Part shown: positions 52,149 through 61,369 of the stretch, one piece after another | How the letters are laid out: every line of letters begins with the position of its first letter | Numbering within the stretch: position 1 is the stretch's first letter | Origin: Bradyrhizobium sp. SZCCT0231 | GTDB taxonomy: Bacteria > Pseudomonadota > Alphaproteobacteria > Rhizobiales > Xanthobacteraceae | Assembly (NCBI RefSeq): GCF_018130245.1 | Contig: NZ_JAFCKP010000001.1 | Location: forward strand, 1,488,001-1,552,000 | DNA: 64,000 nucleotides | Direction: 5' to 3' | Notes under the pieces: generated by a model | Seen by the model: only the letters and a program-made list of their open reading frames with translations | Databases searched by the model: none | What the model was told of the DNA's origin: nothing | Made by a program: the position numbers and the translations under genes

Positions 52149-52691
52149 CTATGCGCGCTTTGCCGTCCGCGCGAATCCCCATGCGGCGATCGCGGCCATC
52201 AGCAGCGAGATCAGCACGTTGTAGCCGGCGAGCGACAGGCCGAGGAACCGCCACTGTACCTCGTCGCAGCGCACCACCTTCACGGTGTCGAGCTTCGACA
52301 GCAGATCAGCGGCGCTGCCGAGATTGACGAGGGGACCGGAGCAATCGGTCGGCCCTTTCCAAAAACCCCATTCGACGCCGGAATGGTAGGCGCCGAGGCC
52401 GGCATTGGCGAGCGTCGCCAGCACCAGGATCGCGAGCCCCGCCAGCAGCAGCGGCCGCGGCGCGCCGCTTCGAGCCGCAATCGCCGTAAGCGCACCGAGC
52501 GGAATCGCGAGGTAGTAGGCGTAGCGCTGCTCAAGGCACAACGGACAGGGCAGGATCTCCAGCACGAGCTGGAAGAACCAGGCGCCGGCGATCGTGACGA
52601 TGGCGATCAGCGTGACGAGAACCGAGGCGGCCAGCGCGGGGCTCTTGGCGCCCGGCTTGAACGCAGGTATGGCGGCACTCTGGGTGGTCAC
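52149..52691 (-). CDS. dsbB: Disulfide bond formation protein DsbB
   Basis: A 180-residue membrane protein with four hydrophobic segments. The first periplasmic Cys pair is ILPCPLCLEQRYAYYLAIPL (CPLC) after helix 1, and a second pair is formed by Cys in GPTDCSGP and VVRCDEVQW. DsbB reoxidises DsbA with quinone. GTG start with AGAGG upstream. The stop lies 6 bases from the large hairpin at 52081-52143. Confidence 0.9.
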   Translation of the reverse strand: MTTQSAAIPAFKPGAKSPALAASVLVTLIAIVTIAGAWFFQLVLEILPCPLCLEQRYAYYLAIPLGALTAIAARSGAPRPLLLAGLAILVLATLANAGLGAYHSGVEWGFWKGPTDCSGPLVNLGSAADLLSKLDTVKVVRCDEVQWRFLGLSLAGYNVLISLLMAAIAAWGFARTAKRA

Positions 52692-52779
52692 GGCAGCCTC
52701 TTTCGCATGTCTGGCGCTCCAAGCCTCTAGCCCCGGCTCATGCGGCTGTCGAGAACGGCCGGGATCACTTTGGCGCGGG

Positions 52780-52807
52780 TTGACCCCGCTTTGTCCATGG
52801 CTATAGT
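52780..52807 (+). promoter_or_regulatory. Promoter of tRNA-Leu
   Basis: TTGACC (52780-52785) and TATAGT (52802-52807) with a 16-base spacer, about 40 bases before the tRNA. Confidence 0.65.
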
Positions 52808-52846
52808 CCGCCGGCTTCGCGACGCTCCCTCAAGGGCCGACCGAGG

Positions 52847-52931
52847 GCCCCTGTGGCGGAACTGGTAGACGCGCTCGACTCAAAATCGAGTTCCGCAAGG
52901 AGTGCTGGTTCGATTCCGGCCAGGGGCACCA
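52847..52931 (+). tRNA. tRNA-Leu (anticodon CAA)
   Basis: 85 bases including an encoded CCA end. The acceptor stem GCCCCTG pairs with CAGGGGC, the anticodon stem CTCGA / TCGAG holds loop CTCAAAA with anticodon CAA, the T-arm loop has GGTTCGATTCC, and there is a long variable arm as in leucine tRNAs. Confidence 0.95.
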
Positions 52932-53113
52932 GCCTTCGCTGCTTTGCAGCTACGGCTGGGCAAGCCAAGCGCAATTCCATCCATGCGAAGCGGCGAAGGC
53001 TGTCCCGCCTAAGCCTTGGCGAAGGCGGACTGGCTCAACGTCACGCGGCCTAGCCATCCCCGCATCCCCCCTGTATAAACCGGTAGCTTCTTCCGTAATT
53101 CGAAGGAGCTCAC

Positions 53114-53416
53114 ATGAACGACCTGCATACGTGGCTTTCGCAGCAGCACCACGGCTTGCGGACCTTCCAGACCTTTCAGCAAAAGCTCGAGACGCTCGGC
53201 CGGCACGATCCCGCCCAGCGCGGCCTGTGCCGCCTGCTCAGCGGTGTCGTCGGCAGCTATGTCGAGGCCTTCGACGAAGCCCCGCTGCCGGTCGAGGTCG
53301 CCGATGGTGCCTATCGTCGCCTGCTGACACTGGTCGAAAGCCTCGATCTGCACGGGGACGCCGCTCGCCGCCTCGCCGACATCAACCGCGTGGCGACCTG
53401 CGACTTGTGGCGATAA
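53114..53416 (+). CDS. Conserved hypothetical protein, 100 residues
   Basis: A helical cytoplasmic protein (DLHTWLSQQHHGLRTFQTFQ, LCRLLSGVVGSYVEAFDEAP, RLLTLVESLDLHGDAARRLA). Start with AAGGAG 8 bases upstream. I do not recognise a family. It follows the tRNA by about 180 bases. Confidence 0.7.
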   Translation: MNDLHTWLSQQHHGLRTFQTFQQKLETLGRHDPAQRGLCRLLSGVVGSYVEAFDEAPLPVEVADGAYRRLLTLVESLDLHGDAARRLADINRVATCDLWR

Positions 53417-54354
53417 TTGATGAGCGGGCACAACTCAATTTTCAAGCAACTGCAAGACGCGCCTGTACAGGCTCGCGGCGCATAACGCCCGAGTCTTGTG
53501 CTTCTCTTGACGCCCCTTCGTTGGAAAGGGCGCAGGGAAGGCCGGGCGCCGGCTGGCACCCGCGGTCCGCTGTGCGCAAATTGCGCGAAGACAGATGCAC
53601 AGCGGCATACAGGGCAGCCCGGACATCCCGGCCTTTCCCTGCGCAGTGGTTTGACGGCTTATGGCGCGCTCTCCCCGGGGAGCGATGCACTATTGCCCCC
53701 GTCGCCTTGCGGATGACTGGTGCGCGTGCCCGGTCGGGCCGCCTCACCACCGCAATTCTTGACGCACAGACCCCGGGCGTCAGGACGACACGCTTTTGCC
53801 GTACGCGGAACGCACCGGTCGTGTGCACGCTGCTCAACCGCTCACGGGCCAAACCCGCCCTGCAATTGCTGGCGCGCCGATGCACTCCACGTCCACCGCC
53901 ACCCGGCCCGCGTATCGTGACGATCGCGAAACGCCCCTTATCCTTGGGCCGGGATGCCGGAAAGATACGATATTTCCGAATTTCGGTCAATACGAATTCT
54001 CGAGTCACGAAGCGGCGAGCGTTCGGACAGACCTCGTTCCGGCTGAGAATCATCTTTTGCAGCCCGATAGCTTCATTCTTGCCCCCGCGTGTCTCCGCAT
54101 CGTCATTGCGAGCGCAGCGAAGCAATCCAGGAATGCATCCGCGGAGATAGTCTGGATTGCTTCGTCGCAAGAGCTCCTCGCAATGACGAGGAGGAGAGAT
54201 TACGCGTCCGACTGCCGTGTCGGCGCGGAGACCCCCAGGAGCGAAGTGGTACCTGCTGCTCGAGCGTCGAACTATCGACAGGGATTAGATACCGTACCGC
54301 CGCGAGGCATTCGACTTCTCACGGCCGCTCCCTATATCCTCTCGCAAACGATGG
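53417..54354. other. Gene-free stretch of about 940 bp, repeat-like
   Basis: Long frames run here on both strands but have no family match, mixed codon use and no ribosome site. The part 53440-54000 resembles, to my memory, a dispersed non-coding sequence of Bradyrhizobium genomes in which spurious short proteins are often called. The part 54089-54188 is a separate palindromic repeat. No RNA gene was recognised. Confidence 0.5.
54089..54188. repeat. Palindromic intergenic repeat, family D
   Basis: Starts with the 18 bases also seen at 18077, then CGTCATTGCGAGCGCAG...GCAATCC, and closes with GGATTGC...CTCGCAATGACG. Arms are inverse complements around a loop of about 20 bases. Confidence 0.8.
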
Positions 54355-54372
54355 ATGCAGCGGACAGCTTTG

Positions 54373-54606
54373 ATGGCCAGAAGACGCACGACGGAAGCGG
54401 ACGCCGACGACCTTCCCCGCTATTTCGTCTGGGTCCGGGGGCTCGAAGGGCCCGAGCCGCAGAAATGGGCGGCGATGGATTTCGGCGTCGGCGATTGGAA
54501 GCGGCCGCTGGTGCTGGCGTATCTGGAGCTGCCGGAAGGCGAACGGCACCTGCCGCTGTCGACCCTGGCTCGGCGCTATCCGCCACCGCGGGTGGACGTT
54601 CTGTAG
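54373..54606 (+). CDS. Small conserved hypothetical protein
   Basis: A 77-residue soluble protein: ARRRTTEADADDLPRYFVWV, then QKWAAMDFGVGDWKRPLVLA and a Pro-rich end RRYPPPRVDVL. No family name. ATG 54373 is preferred over 54355, which lacks a better site. It lies before the DUF2235 gene on the same strand. Confidence 0.6.
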   Translation: MARRRTTEADADDLPRYFVWVRGLEGPEPQKWAAMDFGVGDWKRPLVLAYLELPEGERHLPLSTLARRYPPPRVDVL

Positions 54607-54855
54607 GTCGAGCTGGGCACAGCGATGCCCCTCCGCGTTCCTATTCACTGAAATCGAAGATGGCAGACCAAGACAGATGTCTTCGCGACATGCCGTAGGC
54701 CCGACCGCGGCGTATCGGCACGTTCCCGCTTGCTACCTCAGCGGGATTGTGTACAGATTACATCTTATTTCATGACGCAACCATTGATTGAATGCGGGGA
54801 GTGCAGCCCGACGCGGGGCCCGAAGCGCTTTCCCGCGAAATTGCCGGAGAAGCCC

Positions 54856-57597
54856 ATGTCACCTCATGATGGCGCGCGGACTAATGATACTGCCGAACCG
54901 GAACACCCACACCGCGAACACCCACATCGCGATATGAATACCGGCGGGACGGCCGACGCCGCCCCGGCAAAACGCAAGCTGGTGCTGTTCGCCGACGGCA
55001 CGGGCAATGCGTTCACAACCCAGGAATCCAGCGTCTGGCGTCTCTACGAGGCGCTCGACCACACCCAGCCGGACCAGATCTCCCACTACATCAAGGGCGT
55101 GGGCACTGCCGGCTGGGCGCCGCTCGCCGCGCTCGACGGCGCCACCGGTTTCGGCGTGCCCTCCAACGTCCGCAAGCTCTACCGCTTCCTGTGCTGGAAT
55201 TGGCGTCCCGGCGACGAGATCTACATATTCGGCTTCAGCCGCGGCGCCTTCACCGCGCGCACGCTGGCGTCCATGATCGCGAGCCAGGGCCTCGTGCCCG
55301 CGGAGATCGACGGCATTCCCGTGCCGCATGAGGAGATGGAGCGCAACGCGATGGCCGCGTGGCGGGAATACCGTCGCGACACCGTGCCATTGAAAAAGAG
55401 CCTGCCGACGATCTGGATCGCCCGCCTGTTCCGCGATCTCCTGCTTCATCTCTATCATTCGATCTGCGGGCACCGCTCCTATGCCGACGTCCGCGCGGCG
55501 ATGAACGGTCGCAAGGACATCGACATCGAATTCCTCGGACTGTTCGACACGGTCGAGGCCTTCGGCGTCCCGATCGAGGAGCTGCGCGTCGCGATCGACT
55601 GGGCGATCTGGCCAATCTCGTTCCGCAATCACCGGCCCTCGCGCAAGGTGAAGCACATCCGTCATGCGCTGGCGCTGGACGACGAGCGCACCACCTTCCA
55701 TCCGCTGCGGATCGACCAGAGCCATCTGGCGGCCGGCCAGACCGTCGAGGAGGTGTGGTTCGCCGGCGTCCACTCCGACGTCGGCGGCGGCTATCCGGAA
55801 TCCACGCTGTCGTTCGTGCCGCTGGTCTGGATGGCCAACCGGCTCGAAGGCAAGCTCCGATTCCAGGACGGCGAGATCGAGCACTTCAAGGAATATCAAT
55901 CGGCGATCGGACCGAAGCACGACTCGCGCAGCGGCGCCGCCGTGCTCTACCGCTATGGGCCGCGCCCGGTTCTCGCCGGCGAGGTCAATGGCGGACTGCC
56001 GGTCGTTCACTTCGCCGTCATCGAACGCATGCTGTTCGGCTGCGACGCCTATGCGCCGATCATGCTTCCGGCGGACTCACTGGTGCTGATGCCTGATGGC
56101 CGCAAGCTGAATCTGATGGCGGACGCCACGCGCGAAGACATGAAGCGGGCCTATCTCGCGAAGGCCGAGGGTCCACGGCGCAAGACGGAGGCCGAAGCCT
56201 TCGCGCTGATGAACATGCCCAGCCCAGAAATGGCGAGGCTCACGCGCGACACCGTATGGTGGCGGCGCGTCGCCTATTTCTCGCTGCTGTTCATGGTCGG
56301 CGTGATCGCCGTCTGGCCGTGGGCGGCGCGCAGTCTGATCGGGGTGTCGAAGGACAATGGCCTGCAAGGCACCCTCCTTCTGCGCATCATCGCCACCATC
56401 GATTGGCTCGTCGGCGGCGTCTTGGGGCCGCTCGCCAATCTGATCAGGAACGTGCTGCCATCCTATGCCGCACCGTGGCTGAACATCACGCTGTACTACC
56501 CGTTCGCCACCTCGCTCGTCCTGATCCTCACCTATCTGATCTGGCGCAGGAACACGGTGCTGCGCGACACCATCCAGGAACGCGCGCGGCTGGCCTGGAG
56601 CGAGCCGCGCCGCATCGCAAGCCGGCAGCATGTCGACGGTCCGGGCCTGCTGCTGGGCTTTGCCCGATGGATGCGATTGAATGCCGGGCCGGCCCGCTGG
56701 CTCTTCGCCCGGCTCGTGCTGCCCGGGATTTTCCTGTTCATCATTTTTTACTCTGCGCTGCTCATTGCATCGACCAGCGTCTTCACGGCCCGCACCGCGA
56801 CCGGAAATGTTTGCGCGACGTCCGGGCAGGACTCCGGAATGCCGGTGTCCGACGAGCCGACCGATGCGCGCGGCCGGTTTGCGACGAAGGAATTCTGCTG
56901 GTGGAGCGGCCTTGCAGTCGAGAAGGGGCGCAAATATCGCGTCTGGGTCCAGATCGAAGAACCCTGGTTCGACCGCACCATCGTGAGCGGGACGAACGGC
57001 TTCAAGACCTATTTCGGGAGTCATTACCTCGCCTTGCCGACTCTCCGTCTGTTCGGCGCCGACTGGTTCCAGCCTGTCGTTCGCGTCGGCACGAAGGGAA
57101 TGAGCGACATCCCGCTCGAGGCCGTCAACGTCATGCCAGCCGACGAATTGCCAAGACGCATGCATCCGACCATTCCAGCTGAGGACGATGGCGACAAGAG
57201 CAAGGGCCGGTATCCCATCCGGCTCGACGATACCGAGGAATACAAGGCGCTTCCGAACGACAATCCGCTCAAGCTCGCGGTGGGCAAGCTCGGGGATTTC
57301 GAGCCGGTGCCGAAAGACCCTGCGGCGCGCACGATCTGGGAGGGGCAGTATCTGTCGGGACGGCTGGTCGCGGAATTCGTTGCGCCCGACGCCGGCGATC
57401 TGTTCTTCTACGTCAATGATGCCGTCCAGATCTATCCGACCCTGCTGCCGGCCTGGTTGCGCCCGGCGAAGCTCGACGCGATCCAGGGGCCATACGATCA
57501 ATTCTACAAGAACAATGCCGGTACCGCGCGCATCGTCGTGCAGCGACTGCCAAGCCCGCACACGCCAACCGATAAACCGGCCCTGGCGAAGCAGTAG
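54856..57597 (+). CDS. DUF2235 hydrolase with membrane-spanning C-terminal half
   Basis: A 913-residue protein. The N-terminal domain (about 38-400) is DUF2235, an alpha/beta hydrolase: DGTGN at 47-51, the nucleophile elbow GFSRG with Ser128, GLFDTVEAFG and VHSDVGGGYPES with the acid and His. Three membrane helices follow at about 474-495, 540-565 and 615-638, then a soluble C-terminal domain of about 270 residues with no recognised family. Relatives include phospholipase effectors, but the membrane anchor suggests a resident lipid-acting enzyme. ATG 54856 has GGAGAA upstream. Confidence 0.85.
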   Translation: MSPHDGARTNDTAEPEHPHREHPHRDMNTGGTADAAPAKRKLVLFADGTGNAFTTQESSVWRLYEALDHTQPDQISHYIKGVGTAGWAPLAALDGATGFGVPSNVRKLYRFLCWNWRPGDEIYIFGFSRGAFTARTLASMIASQGLVPAEIDGIPVPHEEMERNAMAAWREYRRDTVPLKKSLPTIWIARLFRDLLLHLYHSICGHRSYADVRAAMNGRKDIDIEFLGLFDTVEAFGVPIEELRVAIDWAIWPISFRNHRPSRKVKHIRHALALDDERTTFHPLRIDQSHLAAGQTVEEVWFAGVHSDVGGGYPESTLSFVPLVWMANRLEGKLRFQDGEIEHFKEYQSAIGPKHDSRSGAAVLYRYGPRPVLAGEVNGGLPVVHFAVIERMLFGCDAYAPIMLPADSLVLMPDGRKLNLMADATREDMKRAYLAKAEGPRRKTEAEAFALMNMPSPEMARLTRDTVWWRRVAYFSLLFMVGVIAVWPWAARSLIGVSKDNGLQGTLLLRIIATIDWLVGGVLGPLANLIRNVLPSYAAPWLNITLYYPFATSLVLILTYLIWRRNTVLRDTIQERARLAWSEPRRIASRQHVDGPGLLLGFARWMRLNAGPARWLFARLVLPGIFLFIIFYSALLIASTSVFTARTATGNVCATSGQDSGMPVSDEPTDARGRFATKEFCWWSGLAVEKGRKYRVWVQIEEPWFDRTIVSGTNGFKTYFGSHYLALPTLRLFGADWFQPVVRVGTKGMSDIPLEAVNVMPADELPRRMHPTIPAEDDGDKSKGRYPIRLDDTEEYKALPNDNPLKLAVGKLGDFEPVPKDPAARTIWEGQYLSGRLVAEFVAPDAGDLFFYVNDAVQIYPTLLPAWLRPAKLDAIQGPYDQFYKNNAGTARIVVQRLPSPHTPTDKPALAKQ

Positions 57598-57708
57598 GCG
57601 CCCACCCGGGCGCCGTTTCATCGCGCCCCCATGATTATGGGTGTCGCGCCCTCCTCGCTGCGGCTAAGCTTGGCCTCGCGCCGCGGGGGACACGCGGGTC
57701 GCGGGACG

Positions 57709-58398
57709 ATGATCATGACCGAACAGGGCGAGACGGGTGAAGCCATCACCATCCTCCTCGTCGAGGATGACGCGCCGACCTGCTGGCGGCTCCAGGATGC
57801 GCTGGTCAAGGCCGGTTACGAGGTGCGCAGCGCCGGTACGCTCAGCGAGGCGCGGCAGGCCCTGAGCGTCGGTGCGCCGCGCGTGCTGCTGACCGACCTG
57901 CGGCTGCCGGACGGCCACGGCGTCGAGCTGATCCGCGAGACCCGGCAGCGCTTTCCCGAGACCGAGATCATGGTGATCTCCGCGCTCGGCGACGAGGAGA
58001 GCGTGATTTCCGCGATCACGGTCGGCGCCACCGGCTACCTGCTCAAGGATGCCTTCCCCACCGACATCGCCACCACCGTGCGCGACCTGGTCGCCGGACA
58101 TTCGCCGATCTCGGCCTCGATCGCCCGCTTCATCGTGCGCAGAACGCAAGGTGCCGCACAGAATTCGGCGGAGCCGCCGCCCGGCCCCGCGCTCAACACG
58201 GCCAAGCTGACCCCGCGCGAGATCGACATCCTCTGGGGCATCGCAAAAGGCTTCAGCTATGCCGAGATCGCGAGCCATCTCGGCCTCTCCAAGCAGACCG
58301 TGCCCGGCCATATCAAGAACATCTATCGCAAGCTCGAGGTGCACACGCGCAGCGAAGCGGTGTTCGAGGCGGTGCAGCAGGGCCTGATCAAGCTGTGA
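57709..58398 (+). CDS. NarL/LuxR-type response regulator
   Basis: A 229-residue response regulator. Receiver domain at about 14-125 (ILLVEDDAPTCWRLQDALVK, phosphoacceptor Asp in VLLTDLRLPDGHG, and Lys in GYLLKDA). The LuxR-type helix-turn-helix is at about 165-225 (LTPREIDILWGIAKGFSYAE, HLGLSKQTVPGHIKNIYRKL). Start ATG 57709; the frame is open to 57631. Its stop overlaps the histidine kinase start, so they are a pair. Confidence 0.93.
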   Translation: MIMTEQGETGEAITILLVEDDAPTCWRLQDALVKAGYEVRSAGTLSEARQALSVGAPRVLLTDLRLPDGHGVELIRETRQRFPETEIMVISALGDEESVISAITVGATGYLLKDAFPTDIATTVRDLVAGHSPISASIARFIVRRTQGAAQNSAEPPPGPALNTAKLTPREIDILWGIAKGFSYAEIASHLGLSKQTVPGHIKNIYRKLEVHTRSEAVFEAVQQGLIKL

Positions 58399-60332
58399 GC
58401 GAGATCGCGGCCAAGGCATCTGCGAAGGCGGCTCTCAAACCCGCGCGGCGCCGGCTGCTGGCTTCGCGCCTCGTGCCCTATCTGCTGCTCCAGGCCCTGA
58501 TCGCGATCGTCACGATCCTGGGGATTCAGCTGCTGCAGCCGAGCGATCCCGAAGACTACGCGGTGAGCGATTTCTCGGCGCGGGAGGACGGCCTGACGCG
58601 CCCCGTGACGCTGCCGCATTTCACGCCGTCGCGCTATTCGCTGGCCGACCCACCGTTCTATACCGGCGCCTTCACGTTCCGGAGCGGCGATGCGGCCTCG
58701 GGCTGGTCGGTGTTCCTGCCGCGCTTCAGCAACGCGGTGGAGGTCGCCGTCAACGGCGTCGTCGTGCTCGACTCCCGACGCGACGCCAACGCCAACCGGC
58801 CCGACCGCAACACGCCGCAGATCGCAGCCATCCCCGCTTCGCTGCTGCACGAGGGCGGAAACGAGATCACGGTGCGGCTGTTCGTATGGGGACCGCTCAA
58901 GGGCTTTCTCGACACCGTCTATGTCGGACCGGATATCGCCTTGCGCCCGGCCTATGAGACACGCACGCTGCTGTTCGTCACGCTGCCGGTGGTGTTCTCC
59001 GCCTGGCAGGCGATCCTGGCCGTCATCCTCGCGATCATGTGGCTGATGCGGCGCCACGAACCGGTCTATGGCGTGCTGGCCGCGGCGATGGTGCTCGGTG
59101 TGGTGCAGGCGTTCGCGCCGCCGCCGGTGCCGCCGGCCGCGGTATCCCGGCTCGCCGCGGTGCTGCTCGCGTCCGCACCGATCGAGAGCGCGCTGATCGT
59201 CGTGTTCGGCGTGCTGTTCTTCGGCTGGCGCTGGCCGCGCTACGGCACGCTGCTGTTCGTGCCTGGCGTCCTCGTGTTCGTGGTCGGGCTGATCGGAGGC
59301 CCGCCGCTGCCGCGCATCCTGTTCCTGGTGCTCGGCATTCCCACCGTCGGGCTCTGCCTGTTCCTGATGGCCTGCGTCACCGCAACCGCGGTGGTGCGAC
59401 GGCAGGACGCGGCGAGCTTCACGATCGGCTGCGCGGTGACCATCGTGCTGGTCTGCTGGGTCCAGGACATGCTCACGGTGCTCGAGATCGCGAGCAACGA
59501 TCGCATCTTCGTCTCGCGCCTGTCCTATTCGGCGATGCTGGTCGCGATCGGCGCCGGGCTGACCTGGCGCTTTGCCCGCGCGTTGAACCAGGTCGACAGC
59601 TTTGCCGGCCAGCTGGTGACGCGGGTGCGCGAAGCCGAGGAGCGGCTGAAGGCGAGCTTTGCCCGCGAGGAGGAGCGCGCCCGCGCCGCGGCGCTCGCCA
59701 ACGAGCGCACGCGCCTGATGCGAGACCTGCATGACGGCCTCGGCGGCCAGCTCGTGAGCATCGTCGCGCTGTCCGAGCGCGGCAGTGCGGGCGCGACCAT
59801 CACGGACGCCGCCCGCGCGGCGCTGAAGGATCTGCGCCTCGTCATCGATTCCATGGACGACATCGGCGGCGACCTGATGCTCGCACTCGGCTCCTGGCGC
59901 GAGCGCGCCACGGCCCAATTGCGGCCGCACGACATCGCGCTCGACTGGCGCGTGGCGACGCCGCAGGGCCTGCCGCTGCATCCCGAGCTCAGGCCATGGC
60001 ACGTCATCCAGATCGTGCGCATCCTCGACGAGGCCGTGACCAACGCGGTCAAGCACGCACAAGCCCGGCACGTTGCGGTCACCATCGAGACGCATGACGG
60101 CGGCCTGGGGCCTTACGGCGTGATCAGCGTCACCGACGACGGAAGCGGCTTTGCGCTGGCCGGCAATTGCGAGGCCGCGGGTGCAGGCCAGACCGCGCGC
60201 GGCCTGCGCAACATGAGAAGCCGCGCCGCGCGCTGCGGCGCAGTGCTCGATCTGAGCTCGGACGCCTCAGGCACGCGCGTGCGGCTGCAATTGCCGCAGC
60301 GTTTTCCCGACAGCGACATGGCCGCGGGCTGA
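58395..60332 (+). CDS. DISM-like membrane sensor histidine kinase
   Basis: A 645-residue kinase. One membrane helix (about 22-42), a periplasmic jelly-roll domain (about 60-185) with VAVNGVVVLDSRR, then about seven membrane segments (190-395) as in the 7TM-DISM family, then the cytoplasmic HisKA_3 with RLMRDLHDGLGGQLVSIVAL (phospho-His near 447) and the HATPase with EAVTNAVKHAQA, DDGSGFAL and GRGLRNMRSR. GTG start overlaps the regulator stop. It should sense an external small ligand and phosphorylate the regulator. Confidence 0.93.
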   Translation: MSEIAAKASAKAALKPARRRLLASRLVPYLLLQALIAIVTILGIQLLQPSDPEDYAVSDFSAREDGLTRPVTLPHFTPSRYSLADPPFYTGAFTFRSGDAASGWSVFLPRFSNAVEVAVNGVVVLDSRRDANANRPDRNTPQIAAIPASLLHEGGNEITVRLFVWGPLKGFLDTVYVGPDIALRPAYETRTLLFVTLPVVFSAWQAILAVILAIMWLMRRHEPVYGVLAAAMVLGVVQAFAPPPVPPAAVSRLAAVLLASAPIESALIVVFGVLFFGWRWPRYGTLLFVPGVLVFVVGLIGGPPLPRILFLVLGIPTVGLCLFLMACVTATAVVRRQDAASFTIGCAVTIVLVCWVQDMLTVLEIASNDRIFVSRLSYSAMLVAIGAGLTWRFARALNQVDSFAGQLVTRVREAEERLKASFAREEERARAAALANERTRLMRDLHDGLGGQLVSIVALSERGSAGATITDAARAALKDLRLVIDSMDDIGGDLMLALGSWRERATAQLRPHDIALDWRVATPQGLPLHPELRPWHVIQIVRILDEAVTNAVKHAQARHVAVTIETHDGGLGPYGVISVTDDGSGFALAGNCEAAGAGQTARGLRNMRSRAARCGAVLDLSSDASGTRVRLQLPQRFPDSDMAAG

Positions 60333-60469
60333 AAGGCCCCCTCCCCGAACGTGTGGGGCGCACGGAGAGAGGGGACGGGCCGGATAATTTACCTGCGGAG
60401 GACGGGGGGTGTTCGTCCGCAGGCTCCGTTGGCCCGAAGCGATGCAATCAATTCAATCGAAAGGAAATA

Positions 60470-60754
60470 TCAGCGCACGCCGACACGATTGACCGGGCCG
60501 CCGCGATTCATCGGCGTGCCGGCGCGCACGCCGACGCCGGGCGCGCCGACACCGGGGGTCGCGACGGCAGCCCGCGCGACCGGCGCTCCCACCACTACGG
60601 CGCCAGTCGGCCGCACCACGCAACCCTTCGGCACCCCGACGGTCTTGCAATAGACCACCGCCTGCGCCGGGCTTGTGCCCAGCGACACCATCGCCGCGCC
60701 CGCCAGGGCCATGATCGTCAGCCCGGCGCTCAGCGCTCCAGCTCTCATCGACAT
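60470..60754 (-). CDS. Small exported Gly/Pro/Val-rich protein
   Basis: A 94-residue protein with a signal peptide (MSMRAGALSAGLTIMALAGA, cleavage near AQA). The mature part has KTVGVPKGCVVRP and a low-complexity Gly/Val/Pro stretch (VGVRAGTPMNRGGPVNRVGV). It looks like the small cell-envelope proteins of rhizobia. Function unknown. Confidence 0.7.
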   Translation of the reverse strand: MSMRAGALSAGLTIMALAGAAMVSLGTSPAQAVVYCKTVGVPKGCVVRPTGAVVVGAPVARAAVATPGVGAPGVGVRAGTPMNRGGPVNRVGVR

Positions 60755-60988
60755 CTTGCTCTCCTGCTTCCCGTTCGGCGTCCCGGTGCAACCACCGGGT
60801 CTCGCAGCCGAGGTGCAGCCTGAATGACAAAAGTCGGCGCGCGGATACATGCCATGAAGATGGGGGTCCCCCGGACGGGAGGGCTGGCCGGTGCCATGAA
60901 CATGGCATGGACCCGCGCCTGGGCTTCGCGAGATGGTCCGGCCGCGTGATCCCGGTCGGGACCAACGACGTTTCCAAAGAGGTGCTTT

Positions 60989-61213
60989 ATGAAGATTTCG
61001 GTTCTTGCCGCGCTGCTGCTCACTGCTGCCGCCCTGCCCGCTGCTGCACAGTCCGGTCCATCGGTCCAGGAGCAAATGGCCTGCCGCGGCGACGCCAGCA
61101 AATTCTGCGCCGAACATATCGGCAAGCCGCCGCAGATGAATGCCTGCCTGCGCGAGAACAAGTCGAAGCTCTCGGATTCCTGCCGCAAGGTCGTTGAATC
61201 GCGCGGAGGCTAG
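60989..61213 (+). CDS. Cysteine-rich repeat exported protein
   Basis: A 74-residue protein with a signal peptide (MKISVLAALLLTAAALPAAA). One Cys-rich GLG1-type repeat is seen: CRGDASKFCAEHIGKPPQMN, then ACLRENKSKLSDSC, four Cys forming two pairs. AGAGGTG is upstream. Function unknown; such domains occur in many exported rhizobial proteins. Confidence 0.8.
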   Translation: MKISVLAALLLTAAALPAAAQSGPSVQEQMACRGDASKFCAEHIGKPPQMNACLRENKSKLSDSCRKVVESRGG

Positions 61214-61222
61214 TCGTTCATC

Positions 61223-61300
61223 CTTCTCCCTGGGGAGAAGACAGCGAGGGCGGCGTTCTGCCGCCCTCTCGAGAGAAGGCCGAAGCGGAGCTTCGGCCTT
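61223..61300. terminator. Three consecutive hairpins between convergent genes
   Basis: CTTCTCC / GGAGAAG (61223-61240), GAGGGCGGC / GCCGCCCTC (61246-61268) and AAGGCCGAAGC / GCTTCGGCCTT (61276-61300) follow one another. They lie between the cysteine-rich gene and the convergent GFA gene and may act as a bidirectional terminator cluster. Confidence 0.65.
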
Positions 61301-61369
61301 GGCTTGTGGATGGGCTACCCCACGGGCGCCTTACCGGATTCGCAGTGAGGATCGCCTCACCCTCCGCCG

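Noticed and set aside
53131-54150. A 339-residue plus-strand frame and a 242-residue minus-strand frame (53442-54170)
   Set aside because: Both are Arg-rich, pass through repeat-like DNA, and show no family or start signal.
58323-60095. A 590-residue open frame antisense to the histidine kinase gene
   Set aside because: The composition is dominated by His, Arg, Asp and Gln with no family pattern; the sense strand codes a complete kinase.
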